DNA of 64,000 bases from Congeria kusceri (taxonomy: Eukaryota > Mollusca > Bivalvia > Myida > Dreissenidae): NCBI GenBank assembly GCA_027627225.1, contig CM051030.1:21467605-21531604 (forward strand), read 5' to 3'. The position numbers and the translations under genes were made by a program. The notes under the pieces are model-generated. The model made no database searches. It was given only the letters and a program-made list of their open reading frames with translations, and was not told the DNA's origin. This document shows positions 60,029 to 64,000 of the stretch, piece after piece. Every line of letters begins with the position of its first letter. Position 1 is the stretch's first letter.

Positions 60029-60955
60029 AGCGCACTGTGCACGAAGTGCTCGGTGAGCTTTAGGAATAGGGGGACTGTCCTGCGTCGTCCGTTGTCCGTA
60101 ATGCGTCAACATTTGGGATGATGGATGCGATTAAAGACTTTACTTTTCTTTCAATCTTGAACAAACTTGCACAGTTTGTGTACAACATTAATATGTCAGA
60201 TGGGTTCGATAATGGTACAAATTGGACCAGGAACACCAGAGTTATTGCCCCTTTTTTATGAGAAAAAACTGCAAAATAGAATGTGTGCAACATACAGGCT
60301 TCATTTTTCATCCGATCTTGAACAAACTTGAACATCATAGGATTCCAGATATTCCAAAAATGGTCTAGATTGGGGTACACACATCAGAGTTATTGCCCAA
60401 TGTTTGTGAGAAAAAAAAATGCAAAAAATGGACAATATGGAAGATAGAGACTTTGTTTTGTCTTATCTAGACCAAACTTGCACTGTTTGTGTATAACTAT
60501 AAGGTCTCAGTTGAAGTTGAATATGAGTCGGACTAAAACACCAGAGTTATTGCCCTTTGTAAAGAAATCAATAATTTGTAAACAATCGGTTTTCAGTCTC
60601 CATAGAAAATTAACTTTTCATTCAGTGTTGACGAAACTTGCCCAGTTTATGTATGACCATAAGATCTCATCTGGATGCAATGATGGACCATAAATAACCA
60701 GGAACACTAGAGTTATTTCCACTTTTTTTAAGAGAAATCTTGCAAACAATGGACTTTGTGCAATATAGACACTTAATGTTTTCATCTAATCTTGATCAAA
60801 CTTGCACAGATTGTGTATGACCATAAGATCTCATAATAAACCAAATAATTGCCCAGAGTGGGGTACAAACAACAGTGTTATTGGCCATTGTTTGTAAAAA
60901 AAAAGCAAAAACTGGACTATGTTCAGGATAGCGACTTCATTTTTTACTAGGGTGG
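60029..60955 (+). mobile_element. Minisatellite element, 3' truncated
   Basis: The head after TTTT is AGCGCACTGTGCACGAAGTG, a diverged form of the AGCTCACC head, followed by CGTCGTCCGTTGTCCG. Five to six ~150-bp units follow (CTTGAACAAACTTGCACAG...CCAGAGTTATTGCCC). It stops near 60955 without a hairpin or CTTG. It lies in the intron between Ig exons 2 and 3; the small frames are repeat translations. Confidence 0.7.
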
Positions 60956-61084
60956 CAACAAATAGTAAATCAGTAAATGGTTAATTGGTTTTGGTATTTG
61001 AACTGTTAACCTGTAAAGTAAACATCATTATGACACCTAAACACGCAATTAAAATGTAAATACATCCACGATGATTATCTGTTT

Positions 61085-61631
61085 GATTGACTAGTCACTT
61101 GGATACTTACACAGTTGTTGCTTATGATCATCCCAAATCCACCCATATCACCCAACCTCACCCTTACCTTGACCGTGACCTATTTTGCACTTAGAATAAT
61201 TAAAAAGTGCAATTTCTTGGTTGACTAGATTTTACTGTTTCTTCAGCCACTAACACCGCTTACTACAACACATGGATATTTACACAGTTGTTACAACACG
61301 GCTTACTACAAAAACGCTTGGATATTTACACAGTTATTACTTATGACGTACCGAATCCACCCATTTCACTCAACCTCACGTTGACCTTCACCTAATTTGG
61401 ACTTCGATAATTCAAATTGACTATTACTTTGTTAACTAGATTTTACCGTTTCGTCTGGCACCAACTCCGCTTACTACAGCACTTGGATACTTACACAGTT
61501 GTTGCTTATGACCATTCCCAATTTACCCATATCACCCAACCATACTTTCACCTTGACCTCATTTGGACTATTTCAAATGGGCTGTCCAGCACTAACCGGA
61601 GGCATTTGTGTTTATTGAACACAGTGTCTTG
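61085..61631 (+). mobile_element. Minisatellite element, second copy of the 16545 type
   Basis: Units with TTACCGTTTCGTCTGGCACC and CACTTGGATACTTACACAG, matching 16607-16860. The 3' end is TTTATTGAACACAGTGTCTTG followed by TTTT at 61632. No 5' head seen. Confidence 0.7.
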
Positions 61632-61769
61632 TTTTAACTTTTAAATGCCAAAAAGGCAACTTAGTTTTTGATAAGAAATCTGACCTTATTTTGTGGCAGA
61701 CACGGCAGATTGATTTCCCTGAAGATGATTGTTAGACATTAATTATAGCAAGAAATGCCAGGATGATCG

Positions 61770-62770
61770 GTAATGTGACTTCTCGGACCCCAGAGTTTTC
61801 GCTCCCTACTAAAGAGACTGCTCGGACCCCAGATTGTTCTGTCCCTACTTAGGAGACTTCTCGTGCTCTAGATATTTCGAACACCATAAGAAAACGTATC
61901 AGCCCCAAAATTTATTTTCGAGATAAACTCAATCATTTTTAATATCTGGACTGTGAATAAACCGATCATATACAGCCCCATGTTTTCACCAGTGATACAT
62001 GAATAACATAAATACTAGTACTTTAGGTAAACTTTATTGATACATGAATTTGGCAAATTTAAGAAATAAACATTGTCAGAAAACAATAGAGGGAACAAAT
62101 GAAAATTATTATATAGCAGACAAAGTGTACATAGTTACGTTAAATGCTGCTGGAGTGTTTTATACTCGTTAGAATTAATTCACGGGCACGACAGTCAATC
62201 ACAACGTACAATAATATTTTACACAATGATAAAAGAATAGGAAATATAAGATCCATCACGTTTGCTAACATTGTGTTGCTTATTTATCAGAAAAATACCA
62301 GAAATTTACCACTTTATAGTTTGTGCTTGTCACAAGAAACCTTAACACTATTGAAGGGCAGACGTGACGTGACCTCAACAGGCAACATTGTACGTTGTGA
62401 CCGACTGTCGTGCCTGTGAATTGTTGCATTGTAATTGCTATTGATAGAGCTTCCCGATTATGTCGGCTAAACAAAATAGTTATTTCATTATTTGAATAAC
62501 ATTCTGATCATGACATACAACGAGTAAAATTGTTCATAATTATGTTCAGTTCTAGAGCGTGTGTCGAAGATATGTTTATAACTTAATTTTAACCGCTTAT
62601 GTAAATTTAAATCCCCAAAAGTATGCAACATTTATTGGATTAAACCATTGTTGTAAGTTTGCATTCCCTAAAATAAGAAAATTTGCCCAATTGTATTGGC
62701 ATTCAATTTTCCGCTGCATAGTTAACGCAAGAAATCTAGGTCAAAAGTGACAGCTACGCCAAAAAATAAT
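61770..62770 (-). repeat. Inverted paralogue of parts of the 46150-49821 element
   Basis: 62465-62770 matches 46840-47150 inverted, and 61770-62030 matches 49170-49410 inverted, in collinear order. The shared words include TGACCTAGATTTCTTGCG and GGGGTCCGAGAAGTCAC. This copy lacks the satellite units and carries its own MITE (62177-62422). It marks an element family broader than the one nested copy. Confidence 0.75.
62177..62422. mobile_element. MITE with 36-bp TIR
   Basis: The left AATTCACGGGCACGACAGTC (plus 16 more bases) and the inverted right end agree at 33 of 36 positions. The terminal part GTCACAACGTACAAT also occurs at about 30016 as a relic. 246 bp, non-coding. Confidence 0.8.
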
Positions 62771-62894
62771 AAGCTATATAAGCAGATATAACGATAGCAT
62801 GCATGTGTCGTTAAATATTCAAGAATTAATATTGAAAAACATTTCATAAACCTATATAGAAATTTACTTTCATGCCATTAAATCATTGTCACAG

Positions 62895-63158
62895 ATGGCC
62901 CTGACTCGGTGACCCTGTCTCCATCTACCATATCCTATACACTGAATGAAAATCAACCCCTAAATGAAATCAGCTGTTCTGCCAGCTGTTATCCAGCCTG
63001 TAATTACAACTGGACAAAGTCTGGAGGAGGCATAGTCAGCGACACTGGTGATCTGTCGCTAGGGACTCTACAGAGAGGAGAGGCTGGTACTTACTGGTGT
63101 ACAGCAAGCAATGCAGCTGGATCTATGAAAAGCCAGAATATTAACATCAGTGTCATTT
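62895..63158 (+). CDS. Ig-superfamily gene: Ig-domain exon 3
   Basis: Acceptor CATTGTCACAG ends at 62894; the donor GTAAGT starts at 63159. Phase 1 at both ends; 264 bp. The peptide starts GPDSVTLSPSTISYTLNE and has EISCSASCYPACNYNWTK (B-strand Cys, two extra Cys, C-strand Trp), LSLGTLQRGEAGTYWCTAS (the canonical E-F strand and GEAGTYxC motif) and NINISV (G strand with an N-glycosylation sequon). A C2-like domain as in CD22/hemicentin-type proteins; the CYPAC insertion suggests an extra intradomain disulfide. About 84% identical in DNA to the next exon. Confidence 0.9.
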
Positions 63159-63358
63159 GTAAGTATAGACTTTATGTTATATGCAATTTTTTTTTGCAAG
63201 GTTCTTTACATATGTAAAAAAATGGAATTGGTTACTTGGTGGGTTGTATATAATATGCAATTTACATTTCATTTGTGAGGCATTGTAATGTGTAAGTTCA
63301 TGCTGTAATATGTAGTTGACTAGCATTTGTTAATAAAAACATGTTTGACATCCTCAAG

Positions 63359-63622
63359 ACGGCCCAGACTCGGTGACGCTGTCTCCGTCTACGACATCCT
63401 ATACACTGAATGAGACTCAGACCCTGAATGACATCAGCTGTTCTGCCAGCTGTTATCCTGCCTGTACCTACATGTGGACAAAGTCTGGAGGAGGCACAGT
63501 CAGCAACGCTGGTGTACTGTCACTAGGGACTCTACAGAGAGGAGAGGCTGGTACTTACTTGTGTACAGCAAGCAATGCAGCAGCTTCCAAATACAGCCAG
63601 ACTGTTACCATCAATGTCAATT
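63359..63622 (+). CDS. Ig-superfamily gene: Ig-domain exon 4 (tandem duplicate)
   Basis: Acceptor GACATCCTCAAG ends at 63358; donor GTAAGT starts at 63623. Phase 1 at both ends and exactly 264 bp, like the preceding exon 464 bp upstream. It shares the GPDSVTLSPST start, SCSASCYPACTYMWTK, LSLGTLQRGEAGTYLCTAS and a G strand ending TINVN. Differences are scattered and conserve the frame, so both copies are under coding constraint. The donor implies further exons beyond the window. Confidence 0.9.
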
Positions 63623-63649
63623 GTAAGTTGAAGCTGTGTTAATTAGATT

Positions 63650-64000
63650 GGGGTATGTCCTTGGGCTGATGGATGGGTTGAGGTAGGCAGGGTAAACTTT
63701 TGGTTTTCACTCTCTAACTCTAGAATGAAATGAGCCGATGTAGTGAAACTACATAGTTAACTTTAGCAAGTTCTTGCAAGAGATTTGATATGGGGTTGCT
63801 GGGGTAAAGGTCAAGGTCACTGGTATTAAAGAGAAAAAAACTGTTCTTGCTCTTTAACTTGAAAATAAAATGAGATATTGCTATGGAACTTCATATGGAG
63901 ATAATTATGCCCCCCTTTGAAGAAGTGGGGGTATCTTGCTTTGCACCTGTCCGTTGGTCGGTCGGTATGTCCTACGATCATGAAAGTTGGCATGCTGGTT
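63650..64000 (+). mobile_element. Minisatellite-type repeat fragments in the next intron
   Basis: A type 2-like segment (TCACTCTCTAACTCTAGAATG, GGTAAAGGTCAAGGTCACTGG) runs to about 63890. A new element head then starts ATTATGCCCCCCTTTGAAGA with CCGTTGGTCGGTCGG and runs off the window. Confidence 0.6.

Noticed and set aside
59873..60380. Overlapping ORFs on both strands between Ig exons 2 and 3
   Set aside because: They span intron sequence and minisatellite units and lack Ig features.

Overview
The window looks like nuclear DNA from a bivalve mollusc. It is AT-rich, has no operons or compact coding, and is packed with repeat families that I recall from bivalve genomes (possibly Dreissena; this is memory, not a search). 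Real coding sequence is sparse. It consists of one mutated LINE polyprotein and scattered immunoglobulin-domain exons, each bounded by splice sites, on the + strand.

Layout. 0.8-4.9 kb: a possible signal-peptide exon (+) and a 5'-truncated APE-type non-LTR retrotransposon on the minus strand, broken by one frameshift. 4.9-18.4 kb: mostly unique AT-rich DNA with a 1.1 kb terminal-inverted-repeat (TIR) element (8004-9107). 18.4-22.4 kb: a truncated MITE, then a minisatellite element split by a hAT-like insertion, a second hAT-like MITE and a LINE tail. 22.8-28.5 kb: a 5.7 kb TIR element carrying further elements nested inside it. 31.1-33.1 kb: a minisatellite array. 34.4-36.6 kb: the first Ig-like exon and a possible alternative terminal exon. 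37.0-38.5 kb: a TA-target MITE with a perfect 27-bp TIR. 39.2-43.3 kb: two minisatellite elements, one interrupted. 43.9-54.2 kb: a ~410-bp satellite split by a roughly 3 kb minisatellite element, itself split by a 3.7 kb TA-target element and a 2.4 kb hAT-like element. 54.1-58.0 kb: two near-perfect hairpins, a tRNA-derived SINE, a tRNA-bearing TIR element and a CCCATATGGG minisatellite. 58.5-64 kb: more minisatellite elements and three Ig exons, the last two a tandem duplication.

How it fits together. Ig exons at 34400-34723, 59480-59788, 62895-63158 and 63359-63622 all begin and end in phase 1, so they splice in frame. I read them as one Ig-superfamily receptor or adhesion gene of the CD22/CEACAM/hemicentin-like kind that is expanded in molluscs. 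Its ~25 kb intron (about 34.7-59.5 kb) has been filled by nested insertions. The gene continues beyond the right edge.

The most interesting signal is the structure of the non-autonomous elements. (1) At least seven minisatellite-bearing elements with different internal repeats end in CTTG (one degenerate, TTTG), usually just after a hairpin, at a T-rich target. This resembles Helentron-associated (HINE/pearl-like) elements. (2) Four CAG-terminated TIR elements have 5-6 bp target duplications, three confirmed by reconstructing the empty site. (3) Two TIR elements with TA targets carry GC-rich subterminal iterons, and a third carries two layers of subterminal palindromic repeats.
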